The notes: generated from the sequence alone by a model not told the origin. 63,879 nucleotides of DNA from an uncultured Parabacteroides sp. (GCA_900541965.1 UQLN01000026.1:1-63879), one strand, 5' to 3'. Shown: positions 35,538 through 45,065, numbered from the stretch's first letter. Numbers and translations are program-made.

Positions 35538-37409
35538 TTATTCTATCGGAACAAGTTTTGGGATCGTATTATCATCACCTCCGGCTGCAAACCTATAAGG
35601 ACTTGCATAATCCGGATTGTTTGTATTCCATTCTGCAATAGCGGCATTGAGGGAATCTATCGTCTCTTGTTTGTTCAAATCTGAAATCTGGCTCGGACCT
35701 ATTGTATTCCAACCTTGACCTTGACGATCAGATTTAACAACAAACAATCCTGCATTATTAACAAAGTACAATTCTTTTGTTTCAGCTATAGAATAATTGG
35801 ATAAAGAATAGGCAATACCTCCAATCCATGATGAACCAGAGATGGAACCTTCATTTATACAAGCGGTTAAAGCGGCTGCAGCATTATTTATAGTTGATGC
35901 AACCATTCCTCCTGAACTATAAGAGCCTATACAATTACCATGATTTACGCAAGCTACCATTTTTGCTGAAAGAGTTGCTGTTATTCCAGCTGCAACCGAT
36001 CCATTTATTTCTCCGAAATTCTCACATGCTACACAATAAGTCTGAGACTGACCTGCAATACCTCCAACATTGCCACTCCCTGTTACATTTGCTTTGTTTA
36101 CACAACCTATTATTGCTAAATTAGTTCCTCTTGTGCCTACAATACCGCCAACATTACTTCCACCGATGACTGTCCCTGAAACTAATTTGACATTCTTAAT
36201 TATCGATGGAGAAGAACATTGACCAAACAGTCCTTGATGAGTATCTGTTGTATTAATATAAATATTCTGTATTTCATATCCACAACCATTATATATACCT
36301 TTGAATGCAGAAGTATTAGTAGTACCAATTGGTACCCATTGCTTTGTTTCACTTCCTTTCAAATCAATATCTTTTCCCTGAGTCAATGTCCAACCGGAAA
36401 AACCACTATATTTGTAGCCATCGTATTCTACATTGCCAACATTTGTTACAGTAGCCACCCAAGCCAATTCTGCACGGGTATTAATGATTGCGGTTTTTGC
36501 TGTCCTGTCTATATTTTCAGGTTCCATAATGGAAGCGTCTTTTGCTTGTGACATATCCAAGGCTAATGTTTTGGTATAACGCTTGCCGACTTCGAAAGTA
36601 ACCGAAGAAGCATTGAAAGTCAAGTATTTTTCTGTACCGTTATCATTTACAAAAACTCTTACTCTCAAATCTCCAGAAACAGGGAACGCCGCCATACAAG
36701 CTGTTACAGTAACGCTACTACTCAAAACCGGTTGTTCGTCAGGATACACAAGACTCAACTTATTGCTCGCATCGCTTGCCGCTGTCAGTTTCTTTGATGT
36801 CACATTCAGATCCATCTTATTTATAAGGTTCGTACCGGAAACATCAATGCTTTTCAACAGGATATTATCGGCAGCTTCCGTTAAGGTAAGTTCAAACTGC
36901 AACAAAGAACAAAGATGCTCCATCGCAAATTCCATCTCATTATTAGTATTCAGATGACCGGATTCTTTACTTACCATATAGGTATAACCCGACAGGTGCT
37001 TCAGATCATTAGCTGTTGCCGTTTGCTCCATCAGGAATGGAAGCGGAACAGATGTCTCCTTGGCACTTTCATGGTTGCTGTTCCAAGGATAAACCACATA
37101 ATAATCGTTCGCTTCATTCTCGATGATATCTCCGGAAAAAGTGACCCTTTTAGCCCTTTCGCCAAGTTTGGTTGAAAGGGAACCTGCATACGTAGCATTT
37201 CCAAATACACTCACCTGGTCACCGTCTATCCAATACACATCCGCTCCTTTATCCGAAGGTTCCACATCCACTTTTGTGAGTATGCCTTGGGAAAGGTTAG
37301 CTGTTACATGTACTTTTTTACCATCTTGTCTATTATTCTGAATATCGTCTTTATCACAACCGGCAAGCAATAAGGTTGTCGATAAGGATACTAACAATGT
37401 CTTCTTCAT
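35538..37409 (-). CDS. Fimbrillin-like lipoprotein with GLUG repeats
   Basis: Surface-type lipoprotein of 623 aa. The signal ends in lipobox LLAGC. Residues about 30-290 resemble the Mfa-like fimbrillin fold (N-terminal beta-rich domain with DVYWIDGDQVSVFGN). Residues about 390-540 carry repeated glycine-rich GLUG-type units such as NVGGIVGTRG and NVGGIAGQSQ, typical of adhesive repeats. It lies downstream of a 46-aa peptide gene, and the nearest upstream promoter is inside a putative invertible segment that points away in this sequence, so the gene may be phase-variable and OFF here. Function as an adhesin is inference. Confidence 0.85.
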   Translation of the reverse strand: MKKTLLVSLSTTLLLAGCDKDDIQNNRQDGKKVHVTANLSQGILTKVDVEPSDKGADVYWIDGDQVSVFGNATYAGSLSTKLGERAKRVTFSGDIIENEANDYYVVYPWNSNHESAKETSVPLPFLMEQTATANDLKHLSGYTYMVSKESGHLNTNNEMEFAMEHLCSLLQFELTLTEAADNILLKSIDVSGTNLINKMDLNVTSKKLTAASDASNKLSLVYPDEQPVLSSSVTVTACMAAFPVSGDLRVRVFVNDNGTEKYLTFNASSVTFEVGKRYTKTLALDMSQAKDASIMEPENIDRTAKTAIINTRAELAWVATVTNVGNVEYDGYKYSGFSGWTLTQGKDIDLKGSETKQWVPIGTTNTSAFKGIYNGCGYEIQNIYINTTDTHQGLFGQCSSPSIIKNVKLVSGTVIGGSNVGGIVGTRGTNLAIIGCVNKANVTGSGNVGGIAGQSQTYCVACENFGEINGSVAAGITATLSAKMVACVNHGNCIGSYSSGGMVASTINNAAAALTACINEGSISGSSWIGGIAYSLSNYSIAETKELYFVNNAGLFVVKSDRQGQGWNTIGPSQISDLNKQETIDSLNAAIAEWNTNNPDYASPYRFAAGGDDNTIPKLVPIE

Positions 37410-37441
37410 GTTTTTTTCTATTATTGTTCTTCATTGTTAGT

Positions 37442-37582
37442 TTACCAGGTCCCACCATCACCGAAATCAGGCGTACTGCCATCCAGGATAGCTCCTTCGA
37501 TTTCCATTTCAACTACTTCAATCACTGGTTTTTCATAAACCGCCTTTACGTTTCTCAATTGGTCTTTTTCAATCTTTTCCAT
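37442..37582 (-). CDS. 46-aa peptide upstream of the GLUG lipoprotein
   Basis: Short reading frame with sequence beginning MEKIEKDQLRNVKAVYEKP, then IEVVEMEIEGAILDGS and a glycine/aspartate-rich end PDFGDGGTW. It has no signal peptide and no hydrophobic helix. Peptides with the Y-E-K-P ... E-G-x-I-L pattern are seen in Bacteroidales genomes, often beside surface proteins, and are usually left unannotated. It stands 32 bp before the lipoprotein start and 33 bp after the left arm of the invertible element. Coding is likely from codon usage and position, but function is unknown. Confidence 0.65.
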   Translation of the reverse strand: MEKIEKDQLRNVKAVYEKPVIEVVEMEIEGAILDGSTPDFGDGGTW

Positions 37583-37615
37583 AATACGATAATTTATTTA
37601 TACTGTACAATTCTA

Positions 37616-37635
37616 ACTTAGTTCTCATCGGACTG
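37616..37635. repeat. Left inverted repeat of the invertible element
   Basis: ACTTAGTTCTCATCGGACTG, an exact complement of 37942-37961. Confidence 0.85.
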
Positions 37636-37906
37636 CTATACATGTATTGATAATCAATCTGAGAGAATCAATAATATCAATTCCGGAACACTTTGTAAAT
37701 CATCTTCTTATAGGTATTATAGAAAATGTTATTTTTTGTTTCTTTCAATTTATAAAAAGGTATAAAAACAGAAGTATGAACTTCACCAGGGAAGAAATGA
37801 AATTCAATATTAGAAAGAATATACACATCATCGCCAATCCTCTATCGCATTGAAATACATTATCATAATAAAACTAAAGGTCTATTCCGTCCAATCAAAA
37901 TAAGGT

Positions 37907-37914
37907 TATTTTTG
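37907..37914 (+). promoter_or_regulatory. Promoter -7 box inside the invertible segment
   Basis: TATTTTTG fits TAnnTTTG and reads rightward out of the segment through the right repeat. The -33 region is a weak match. No matching leftward box was found near the left end. Confidence 0.6.
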
Positions 37915-37941
37915 CAGCAAAAAGAAGTGTAGACAATCTCT

Positions 37942-37961
37942 CAGTCCGATGAGAACTAAGT
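37942..37961. repeat. Right inverted repeat of the invertible element
   Basis: CAGTCCGATGAGAACTAAGT, an exact complement of 37616-37635. Confidence 0.85.
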
Positions 37962-38026
37962 CATAATTAACATTCATACACATTCTTAAAATACAGAAAT
38001 AGTATTCTTTATATAATTAAGTTTGT

Positions 38027-38034
38027 TATTTTTG
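38027..38034 (+). promoter_or_regulatory. -7 box of the EFR1 gene
   Basis: TATTTTTG lies 58 bp before the ATG at 38092 and outside the invertible segment, giving the gene a fixed promoter. Confidence 0.55.
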
Positions 38035-38091
38035 CTTCTACCTATATCGTATAGGTCAAAAACAAAGAATAACAAAACAAGCTTTTTATAT

Positions 38092-38892
38092 ATGAAAGTT
38101 TCAATGATTACAGCTGTTTATTTCAGTGCAACTTATACAACTCAAGGCATAGTAAAACAAATAGCACACGAGTTCGGAAAACCGGTTATCGACTACGATA
38201 TTACACAATCCGCACCTGATAAAGAGATCGTTTTAGGTAAAGACGAGTTACTTATTGTAGGCATGCCTGTTTATTCGGGGCGTATTCCGCCACAGGCTGC
38301 TCAGGCATTTACTAAAATAAAAGGCAATGGCACACCTGCCATCATCATTTGTGTATACGGAAACCGGGATTATGATGATGCCTTGATTGAATTGAGGGAT
38401 ATAACAGAAAAGCAGGGTTTTAGCATCCTTGCAGCAGCAGCTTTTGTTGCACGTCATTCCATTTTCCCTCAAATAGCCACCAATCGCCCGGACGAATGGG
38501 ATTGTGCCTATATCTCCAAATTCGGAGAGACGGTTAAAGAGCTGCTGGAAGATTTGACAAATACGGAAATTCTTTCAGGTATTAAAGTAAAAGGAAACTA
38601 TCCTTATAAAGCCATTAAACGGATTCCTATCCACCCTAAAACAAATGATCAATGCAACAAATGCGGAAAATGCGCCCGGCTATGCCCTACCCAGGCTATT
38701 TCTGCAGAAAATCCGCAAAAGCCAAACAAAAAGAAATGTATTTCCTGCGGACGTTGTACCCTGATATGCCCACAGAAAGCACGGAATTATGGAGGATGGC
38801 TTTACCGGTTTGCTGGAAAGAAATTTATAAAGAAATATTCCAAACCCAAAGCACCGGAATGTTTTTTCGCAGAAATCAAAATAATAGAATAG
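38092..38892 (+). CDS. EFR1-family flavodoxin/ferredoxin protein
   Basis: Protein of 266 aa combining a flavodoxin-like N-terminus (YFSATYTTQGI near the start, then IVGMPVYSGRIPP) with a C-terminal double [4Fe-4S] ferredoxin: CNKCGKCARLCP and CISCGRCTLICP. Such EFR1 proteins are cytoplasmic electron carriers of unknown partner. The ATG at 38092 is chosen because the frame upstream begins with a TTG inside the promoter. It is transcribed rightward from just beyond the invertible promoter element, so that promoter may add to its expression in the orientation seen here. Confidence 0.88.
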   Translation: MKVSMITAVYFSATYTTQGIVKQIAHEFGKPVIDYDITQSAPDKEIVLGKDELLIVGMPVYSGRIPPQAAQAFTKIKGNGTPAIIICVYGNRDYDDALIELRDITEKQGFSILAAAAFVARHSIFPQIATNRPDEWDCAYISKFGETVKELLEDLTNTEILSGIKVKGNYPYKAIKRIPIHPKTNDQCNKCGKCARLCPTQAISAENPQKPNKKKCISCGRCTLICPQKARNYGGWLYRFAGKKFIKKYSKPKAPECFFAEIKIIE

Positions 38893-38905
38893 ATAACTAA
38901 TTCTT

Positions 38906-38945
38906 ATCAACAAAAAAGGTAGCAACTGTTACCGTTTTTGTTGAT
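38906..38945. terminator. Bidirectional terminator
   Basis: ATCAACAAAAAAGGTA and TACCGTTTTTGTTGAT form a long stem with an 8-nt loop between the convergent EFR1 and EamA genes. A/T runs lie on both sides of the stem. Confidence 0.75.
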
Positions 38946-38958
38946 TCTATCTACTAAA

Positions 38959-39864
38959 TCAGATTACCTTATCTTGTGACAACAACTTATTCCTATGTCT
39001 TGACTGGTAGATAACACTCACTGTCTGCAACACCACCGACAATATAATAATCCCCAGGCCGGCATAAAAAGAAATATTCAGGTCTTTTGCTTCATTAAAC
39101 AGCAACATCGCTAATATAATGCTGTAGACAGGTTCCAGGTTATAACTTAGATTCACCGTAAAAGCGGAAACTTTTTGCAACACCTGTATCTGTAGCAGGT
39201 ACAATCCGATAGTACAGACAGAAGCCAGCAACAACAGGTAAATAAAATCGGATATTCCGGGAAGCATCCCCTGTACAGGAAAGAAGTATAAACAAAAAGG
39301 CAAGATACACGATAATCCGATAAAACCGCCTCCCATTTCATAAAGCAACATCGTACTTGCCGAATGTGCCTTCCCCACTCTTTTATTGGAAATCGTAAAT
39401 AATGCAGCCAATACTGAAGAAATCACCCCCAGCCCTATCCCCAAGCGGTAACGCGTATCAAAATGGAAAATCAAGACAATTCCGGATAAAGTAAGCAAAC
39501 TGAACAAGACCTCTACCAGTGAGATTCTCCTCCGGTTAATCAGCGGTTCCAGAAATACAGTAAAAAAACCTACTAACGAAAAACAAACCACTCCGACAGA
39601 AACATTCGAGGCCTTAATACTCCCATAAAAGAATATCCAATGAAGCCCCAACAGGAACCCTACCCCGGCAATCTTCAGCATCTCCCGGAACGGAACCCGC
39701 TGCAATTTCCTCCTTACATACAGTAAACAGAAAAACAGCACAGTTGCAAACAACATACGGTACCATACGAGCAATGCCTCATTCAGAGTTATCAACTTCC
39801 CGAATATTCCCGTAGCCCCTGCAAGAAGAATAGACACATGCAGTTTTATAAATGCTTCTCTCAT
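38959..39864 (-). CDS. EamA/DMT-family transporter
   Basis: Inner-membrane drug/metabolite-type transporter with ten predicted helices in two EamA repeats, 301 aa. The start MREAFIKLHVSILLAG at 39864 is used: the frame upstream begins at a TTG and overlaps the promoter -7 box at 39892-39899. Its substrate is unknown. A 59-bp stretch of this gene (39353-39411) recurs at 45066-45124 with 55 identical positions, showing that part of a related copy lies elsewhere in the window. Confidence 0.88.
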   Translation of the reverse strand: MREAFIKLHVSILLAGATGIFGKLITLNEALLVWYRMLFATVLFFCLLYVRRKLQRVPFREMLKIAGVGFLLGLHWIFFYGSIKASNVSVGVVCFSLVGFFTVFLEPLINRRRISLVEVLFSLLTLSGIVLIFHFDTRYRLGIGLGVISSVLAALFTISNKRVGKAHSASTMLLYEMGGGFIGLSCILPFCLYFFPVQGMLPGISDFIYLLLLASVCTIGLYLLQIQVLQKVSAFTVNLSYNLEPVYSIILAMLLFNEAKDLNISFYAGLGIIILSVVLQTVSVIYQSRHRNKLLSQDKVI

Positions 39865-39891
39865 CTTAAAAAATTCCATTAAAAAGAGCAT

Positions 39892-39899
39892 CAAAAGTA
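39892..39899 (-). promoter_or_regulatory. -7 box of the EamA gene
   Basis: TACTTTTG on the minus strand fits TAnnTTTG, 27 bp before the chosen start, and excludes the upstream TTG as a start codon. Confidence 0.5.
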
Positions 39900-39985
39900 C
39901 GCTATTTTTCAATCATTTTATTATCCTTCATTCAAAAGTACCAAGAGTGATGTAGAATTAAACCCAAAGAAAATGGTTAATTCGC

Positions 39986-41860
39986 CTATTGCGGATATGT
40001 CTGGGATTCGGAAAGTGTGTTGCCCTGTTCATTCAACTTACGGGCTGTTTCCAGCATTGCTTCGTTTATTGCTTTAACCTTATTGAAGTCCATCTTTTCC
40101 ACTCGGCGGTCATAGGTTACCAAACCGTTTATTTCATGTTCCACATCGGTGGTCTGCGTATAAATAGCCGCACTCACACCACGGTAGACCATCATTTGCT
40201 CCACTTCATTAATCAGTTGAACATAGATATCAGAGAGTATGTCTTTATTGACCAGTATTTCGTAAGCATTATTTCTTACAGGCCACATATGACCACGTAC
40301 GAAAAGCCCCTTGCCACCAAATTCACCGATAGAAGCAGCACGTCGGTCTTCAGGGGCAGGTGTATGCTGTTCATTGATGGGACCATAATTGTGCAGATCC
40401 ACAAAGTCACCGTTACCGGGGTCTCCATAGGCTTTGCGGTATCCGGGAGCATAATTATATCCTGAGTTGCCATTCACGAGCCGCGACGGGTCATACTTCC
40501 CGATCCAGTCAGTAATATCAGTTACTTCAAAAGCTCCCCAGTTTTCATTAAACGGTACCCATGTTACTATCGAGGGCGAACTGACATGCTGGTCGATCAT
40601 CTCTTTAAGTTCTGCACGGAATTGTGCCCTGAGAGCGACGGAATCAGGAAGATCAGGTTCCCAGATGTTGGGCATATCCTGCCATACGATCACTCCGAGA
40701 CGGTCGCAATGGTAGTACCAACGTTGCGGCTCTACCTTGATATGCTTACGGATCACATTGAAGCCTGTCCTTTGTGCCAGCTCGATGTCGTAGAGCAACG
40801 CTTCTTCCGTAGGAGCGGTGAAGATGCCATCGGGCCAGTAACCTTGGTCGAGCAGGCCGAGATGAAATACAAATTGTCCATTTAACAATGTGCGTGTTAC
40901 TCCTCCCACTTTACCCAGTTCCACGGAACGCATTCCAAAGTAGCTGTCGACCACATCCACTATCTGCCCGCGCTTGTTGCGCAATTCCAGTTTCAGGTCA
41001 TAAAGGAAAGGGTCTTCGGGACACCAGACACGCGGATTTTTAACCGGGATATAGAATTTTTCACCCGCAACACCTTCCGTTTTAGCAACCTGTGAACCAG
41101 CAGCCATAGTAGTCGCGGTTACTTTCAATCCGCCGACAGACGATGTAGCAACCACTTCCAGACGGTTATTTTTCAAATCCGGAATAAGTTTTATACCCGA
41201 TATATATTCTTTTTCCACTGGTTCCATCCATACAGTCTGCCAGATACCCGAAGAAAAAGTGTAATCGCCCCGCGGGCCGTTCTTACCCGATGGAGCCAGT
41301 CCGTCGTTCGGATCGTAGGCGCCCACGACAAGCGTATTGACACCGGATTCGAGATAGTCGGTTATATCGAATGAGAAACTGCCGTACCCGCCTGTGTGGC
41401 TACCCACTTTCTTGTCGTTGATGAATACAGTGGCAATACGGTCTACGGCACCAAAGTGCAGTAGGATACGTTTGCCTTTCCACTTGTCGGGCACGGTTAC
41501 GGAACGCCGGTACCACAGGCAGGTCTCACCGTTTCGAGCTATACCTGAAAGTTCAGCCTCGGGAACGAATGGTACCAATATTTTCTCGGGTGTTGCCGGA
41601 AATTTCGGAGGTGCCGGCACTATTAACGGATTAGCTTTGTCTTTGCCTCCCATGTAATCCCATTTTCCGTTAAGGTTGAGCCATTCAGAACGTTCCATCT
41701 GCGGACGGGGATATTCAGGGAGTGGTATTTCCATCTGGAAAGCTTTTTCCGTCCATAGAGTAGGCAGGGTGAAACTTTTTTTATCTTGCGCCTTCGTCAA
41801 AAGACTACAACAAAAAAGGCTTGCTGCAATACATAAAATAAATTGTCTGGTAGATTTCAT
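39986..41860 (-). CDS. GH2-family glycoside hydrolase, exported
   Basis: Exported glycoside hydrolase of 624 aa in family GH2 (beta-galactosidase/beta-glucuronidase/beta-mannosidase fold). A signal sequence ends at LLTKAQ. The jelly-roll and immunoglobulin-like domains precede a TIM barrel with the acid/base motif WVPFNENWGAFE and the nucleophile region GEFGGKG. The exact sugar cannot be assigned. It is downstream of the GH106-like gene at 41956 with a 95-bp gap that contains a 14-bp-stem hairpin, and is probably in the same unit. Confidence 0.88.
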   Translation of the reverse strand: MKSTRQFILCIAASLFCCSLLTKAQDKKSFTLPTLWTEKAFQMEIPLPEYPRPQMERSEWLNLNGKWDYMGGKDKANPLIVPAPPKFPATPEKILVPFVPEAELSGIARNGETCLWYRRSVTVPDKWKGKRILLHFGAVDRIATVFINDKKVGSHTGGYGSFSFDITDYLESGVNTLVVGAYDPNDGLAPSGKNGPRGDYTFSSGIWQTVWMEPVEKEYISGIKLIPDLKNNRLEVVATSSVGGLKVTATTMAAGSQVAKTEGVAGEKFYIPVKNPRVWCPEDPFLYDLKLELRNKRGQIVDVVDSYFGMRSVELGKVGGVTRTLLNGQFVFHLGLLDQGYWPDGIFTAPTEEALLYDIELAQRTGFNVIRKHIKVEPQRWYYHCDRLGVIVWQDMPNIWEPDLPDSVALRAQFRAELKEMIDQHVSSPSIVTWVPFNENWGAFEVTDITDWIGKYDPSRLVNGNSGYNYAPGYRKAYGDPGNGDFVDLHNYGPINEQHTPAPEDRRAASIGEFGGKGLFVRGHMWPVRNNAYEILVNKDILSDIYVQLINEVEQMMVYRGVSAAIYTQTTDVEHEINGLVTYDRRVEKMDFNKVKAINEAMLETARKLNEQGNTLSESQTYPQ

Positions 41861-41880
41861 TTGTTTATTTTGATTTAAGA

Positions 41881-41924
41881 ACCTTTAGCTCACCCATTTT
41901 AATTTCTTACGGTGAGCTAAAGGT
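41881..41924. other. 14-bp perfect hairpin between GH106-like and GH2 genes
   Basis: ACCTTTAGCTCACC and GGTGAGCTAAAGGT enclose a 16-nt loop. No T tract follows on the minus strand, so RNA processing, stability control or partial termination between the two enzymes is more likely than a strict terminator. Confidence 0.6.
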
Positions 41925-41955
41925 CCGTATTGATAGCATTTAAACGATAGAATAT

Positions 41956-44865
41956 TTATGGACAGCTAATAGATACTAATTGTACCGGTCCTAATAATCC
42001 TGACTCAAGTAGAGGAGTCATACCCGTGGTCATGTCAAAACGGAACCTATCATGGGTTCTCGTAAGACGTTTTTCCTCCGGTAGGTTAAGATCACCGATT
42101 ACCCGGTTCGTCCATAAGTTAACAACGTCTATTTCCAACTTGTTTCCTTTTGCTTTTATGGCATCCGTAATCTCCACACGCCATGGGTAGCACCAGAGGG
42201 TACCGATATCCTTCCCGTTGAGGCGCACTTCAGCTACATTGCGGACATCTCCCAGATCCAAAAACAGAGGTTGGTTTTTATCTATGGATTCATCCGCCAG
42301 ATCAAAGGTTTTAGAATAGGTTGCTTTACCTGAATAGAACTTCACTCCATCGTCAGGATGTTGGGTCCAGCTTACTAATTCGGAGAATTCAGTATGAGCA
42401 GGACCGCCCCAAGCCGGATCAAATGCCACATTCCAGTGGCCTGAAAGGGGTTGTACTGTAATGGGCCTGGGGAAGTTCTCTTCCGCTTTTCCTGCGGTTG
42501 TTTGTGTTATTGATTTACGGAATACAATGAAATAAGATCCGAACCGGTCCAGTTCCAACGGCAATGTAGTGCAGCCATCAGCCTGGCGGAAAGCTTTTGC
42601 ATCCCACATTTCACCATTAACCGGATTCCATATTTCAGGCTGCTTACCGGTAATACGGAATGTGAAATCAGCCCGTTCCGTCTGATTCCTGCGATTAATC
42701 ACAAAATAGATTTCCGCATCAGGGGTTGTACGGTGAATATAGTCAAACTTCTCAGGATCCGTATCCTGGCCGTTAAACTTGAAGTCCGGCTGAATGCCAT
42801 CTGCTAAAAGAATTTCGCGCGGTGTCTTGCCCCAGATAACACGCCCTTTCCCAAAATTACGTTCCGTGCGGGTCTTACCGTCCAGGTCGCCCCATATTTC
42901 TGCTACAATTTCCTGTACCTGACGATCCGATTCCCCGGCATTGGTCACATCCCCGGATGTTTTGGGCGGTGCTCCGACAAGCGTAACGCCATTGCGAACC
43001 AGTTCACGGATTTTCTGAATCACCGCTACTGACATCTCTGTGGATGGAACCGGAGAAACATCTAAACGCTGAAAGCCACCCACCAAGCGGGATATATCCT
43101 CTGAAGGCGAAGTACAGTTCTGCAATACCAACAACCGGTAACTCGTTCCATCAGGAAGTACAACCTTGCCGTTCCCGGCAGACATTCTTGTTAACAGCAC
43201 TTCCGCATTGACATAATCGCAATCGTAACCTGCACCAAGACCGGGAACCAAGTATTTGGGAGGTGCCAGCGTCGGTGGACGTTCTCCTAGATAAAAACAA
43301 ACATCACCGACAAAGTTGCCTTCCTGCAACAGATACTGGCAACGGGAAAGATATGAGAAAAACTCTGCTGACTGCTCCCACCAAGTGATGTTCGGTGTGA
43401 AATGCTGTCCGGCACAAAACTCATATCCCGGCTTACCGTCCGAAGGAGGCTGGCAAGTAGACTGATGCAACATCAACTTATTAATACCTTCGCAGAAAGC
43501 GTCATTGGCATAAGGTTTCATTTCGGCAGGGCCTAAAGACCAATGGGTATAATGGGGTTCCTGTTGCGTGAAAGCTTCAGCCATCGCTATGCGTTTACCA
43601 TACACATGGGCTGCTGTGGCAGTCTGTTTCAGGTTCATCCGTAACCATCTGTCTTGGTTATAGCCATCTGCTGAACGATAATGGCCGTTTACCCAAAACT
43701 CCCCGGCGGTAAAATCGCACCGGCCAAAGTTTTTTAACGCATCAATCGGAGGTATATCATTAGGACCACCGGCTTCGCTCCCCATAGCCATACCGTTTTG
43801 ATGGCAAAGTTCGGCAAAATGGCCGTAAAAGTTTTCGGCAATGCAATCCTGGATCGTGCGATCGAAATCCGTAAGAAAACGGGCCGAGACAATAGAATCG
43901 ACAACCGTATAACCGGCAAGTACGGGAAGATATTTCATTAAATCATACCCCCGGAATCGTTGGAACTGGTCAGGAAAAGCCTGTGTCCAGGTTAATTTTC
44001 CACACTCCCAGCTGTCCGACCAGAAATAATCGATCTTACCTCCTGCCTTTTGCGCTTCTTCGATAAGAGGTTTTCCTAAATGATTGAAATGGTCATCTAA
44101 CGCAGCCTTGCTCAAATAATCGATTTCGTATCCGTCGCCACCTTCATAGGTATCTGCCTGAGGAGGTCCGGGATAGGCAAACCATCTACTCCATAAATGC
44201 CCGGTCAGCGTGTAGCCTGTCCGCAGGATTACCCATTCCCCTTCAGGTACCTGCCAATCGAACGAACCATCCGGTTTCATGAAGCCTGTTACATCGATTA
44301 CATTTTGCAAATCCGTTTTTTTACCGCCTGCTTCCACCTTGATTGCCTGTACACAGATATCCTGATAGTAATTGTCGACAATTTCCGGTTGTTTCAGTTT
44401 TTCATTTACCTTTTTAGGGCCTGTTAATTTCAGTTCAGTATGGACCACCTTTTTCATGGCATAATCAGGAGTAACCCACGGTCCCTGCATCGTCCATCCA
44501 CCGGCAGATAAGTTATATCCAAATTCAAGATTTAACCTCTTGGCTTCCTTTACTGCATGCCGAAAAAGTTCCCACCATTCAGGACTTTGAAATTTCACGC
44601 CGGGAAGCGGGGCAACGCCGGCATACCCTCCATTACACATCAGATTGACCCCATGGATACCTTTTGCCTTAAATTCCTCCAAATCCCGGGTAATTCCTTC
44701 TTTATCCACCCTGTTAAAAAGCCACCACCAATAGGTGATTGGCTTCGCTTCGTCGGGTGGAGAGATAAAAGATTCTCTTAAAACATCGGGCTTTGTATTA
44801 CATGCGGAAACGCAGCCCAGAAGAAAGACAAAGAAAAATAATTGTTTTAATAGGTTCTTTACCAT
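41956..44865 (-). CDS. GH106-like glycoside hydrolase (alpha-L-rhamnosidase family), lipoprotein
   Basis: Large exported enzyme of 969 aa. The signal has lipobox CVSAC. The N-terminal barrel begins with ITYWWWLFNRVDKEGITRDL and continues with GYNLSAGGWTMQGPW, a pattern typical of GH106-type alpha-L-rhamnosidases and relatives in Bacteroidales. The C-terminal part (after about 830) is a galactose-binding-like beta sandwich with LGDVRNVAEVRLNGKDIGTL. The family assignment is good but the sugar is not certain. Its promoter region at 44897-44996 is duplicated upstream of the DUF3863-like gene at 52253, suggesting joint regulation. Confidence 0.8.
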   Translation of the reverse strand: MVKNLLKQLFFFVFLLGCVSACNTKPDVLRESFISPPDEAKPITYWWWLFNRVDKEGITRDLEEFKAKGIHGVNLMCNGGYAGVAPLPGVKFQSPEWWELFRHAVKEAKRLNLEFGYNLSAGGWTMQGPWVTPDYAMKKVVHTELKLTGPKKVNEKLKQPEIVDNYYQDICVQAIKVEAGGKKTDLQNVIDVTGFMKPDGSFDWQVPEGEWVILRTGYTLTGHLWSRWFAYPGPPQADTYEGGDGYEIDYLSKAALDDHFNHLGKPLIEEAQKAGGKIDYFWSDSWECGKLTWTQAFPDQFQRFRGYDLMKYLPVLAGYTVVDSIVSARFLTDFDRTIQDCIAENFYGHFAELCHQNGMAMGSEAGGPNDIPPIDALKNFGRCDFTAGEFWVNGHYRSADGYNQDRWLRMNLKQTATAAHVYGKRIAMAEAFTQQEPHYTHWSLGPAEMKPYANDAFCEGINKLMLHQSTCQPPSDGKPGYEFCAGQHFTPNITWWEQSAEFFSYLSRCQYLLQEGNFVGDVCFYLGERPPTLAPPKYLVPGLGAGYDCDYVNAEVLLTRMSAGNGKVVLPDGTSYRLLVLQNCTSPSEDISRLVGGFQRLDVSPVPSTEMSVAVIQKIRELVRNGVTLVGAPPKTSGDVTNAGESDRQVQEIVAEIWGDLDGKTRTERNFGKGRVIWGKTPREILLADGIQPDFKFNGQDTDPEKFDYIHRTTPDAEIYFVINRRNQTERADFTFRITGKQPEIWNPVNGEMWDAKAFRQADGCTTLPLELDRFGSYFIVFRKSITQTTAGKAEENFPRPITVQPLSGHWNVAFDPAWGGPAHTEFSELVSWTQHPDDGVKFYSGKATYSKTFDLADESIDKNQPLFLDLGDVRNVAEVRLNGKDIGTLWCYPWRVEITDAIKAKGNKLEIDVVNLWTNRVIGDLNLPEEKRLTRTHDRFRFDMTTGMTPLLESGLLGPVQLVSISCP

Positions 44866-44896
44866 TGTATTTGTTTTTTATAGAATTATTTTTTCC

Positions 44897-44996
44897 ATTC
44901 ATGGTTTTATATTTCAGTCTGTAGATACAAAAATATAATGTATAAATTCAACACAGTTATCAATTATGGCAGATAATTTCCGGTATTTGATAAAAA
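44897..44996 (-). promoter_or_regulatory. Promoter region A, duplicated at 52248-52347
   Basis: Aligns without gaps to 52248-52347 at about 87 of 100 positions. It contains a leftward -7 box, CAAAAATA on the plus strand, and a conserved block around CAATTATGGCAGAT upstream of it. The best-conserved part lies upstream of the core promoter, which suggests an activator site. 44997-45260 contains only the EamA fragment below. Confidence 0.7.
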
Positions 44997-45065
44997 GAAG
45001 CTGTCTAAAAAGTATTTTCAACTCTGTTTTATTCAATACCTGTCTGATGAGCATTCATATCCGTA

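Larger units (their letters stand above)
37616..37961. other. Putative invertible promoter element
   Basis: A 346-bp segment bounded by 20-bp perfect inverted repeats. It contains an outward promoter (-7 at 37907-37914) reading to the right in this sequence. If inverted, the same -7 box would fall at 37670-37663 on the minus strand, about 80 bp before the 46-aa peptide gene and the GLUG lipoprotein. No recombinase gene is nearby. Confidence 0.7.

Noticed and set aside
37647..37853. 68-aa frame inside the invertible segment
   Set aside because: It lacks a recognisable pattern and lies in A/T-rich non-coding DNA between the repeats.
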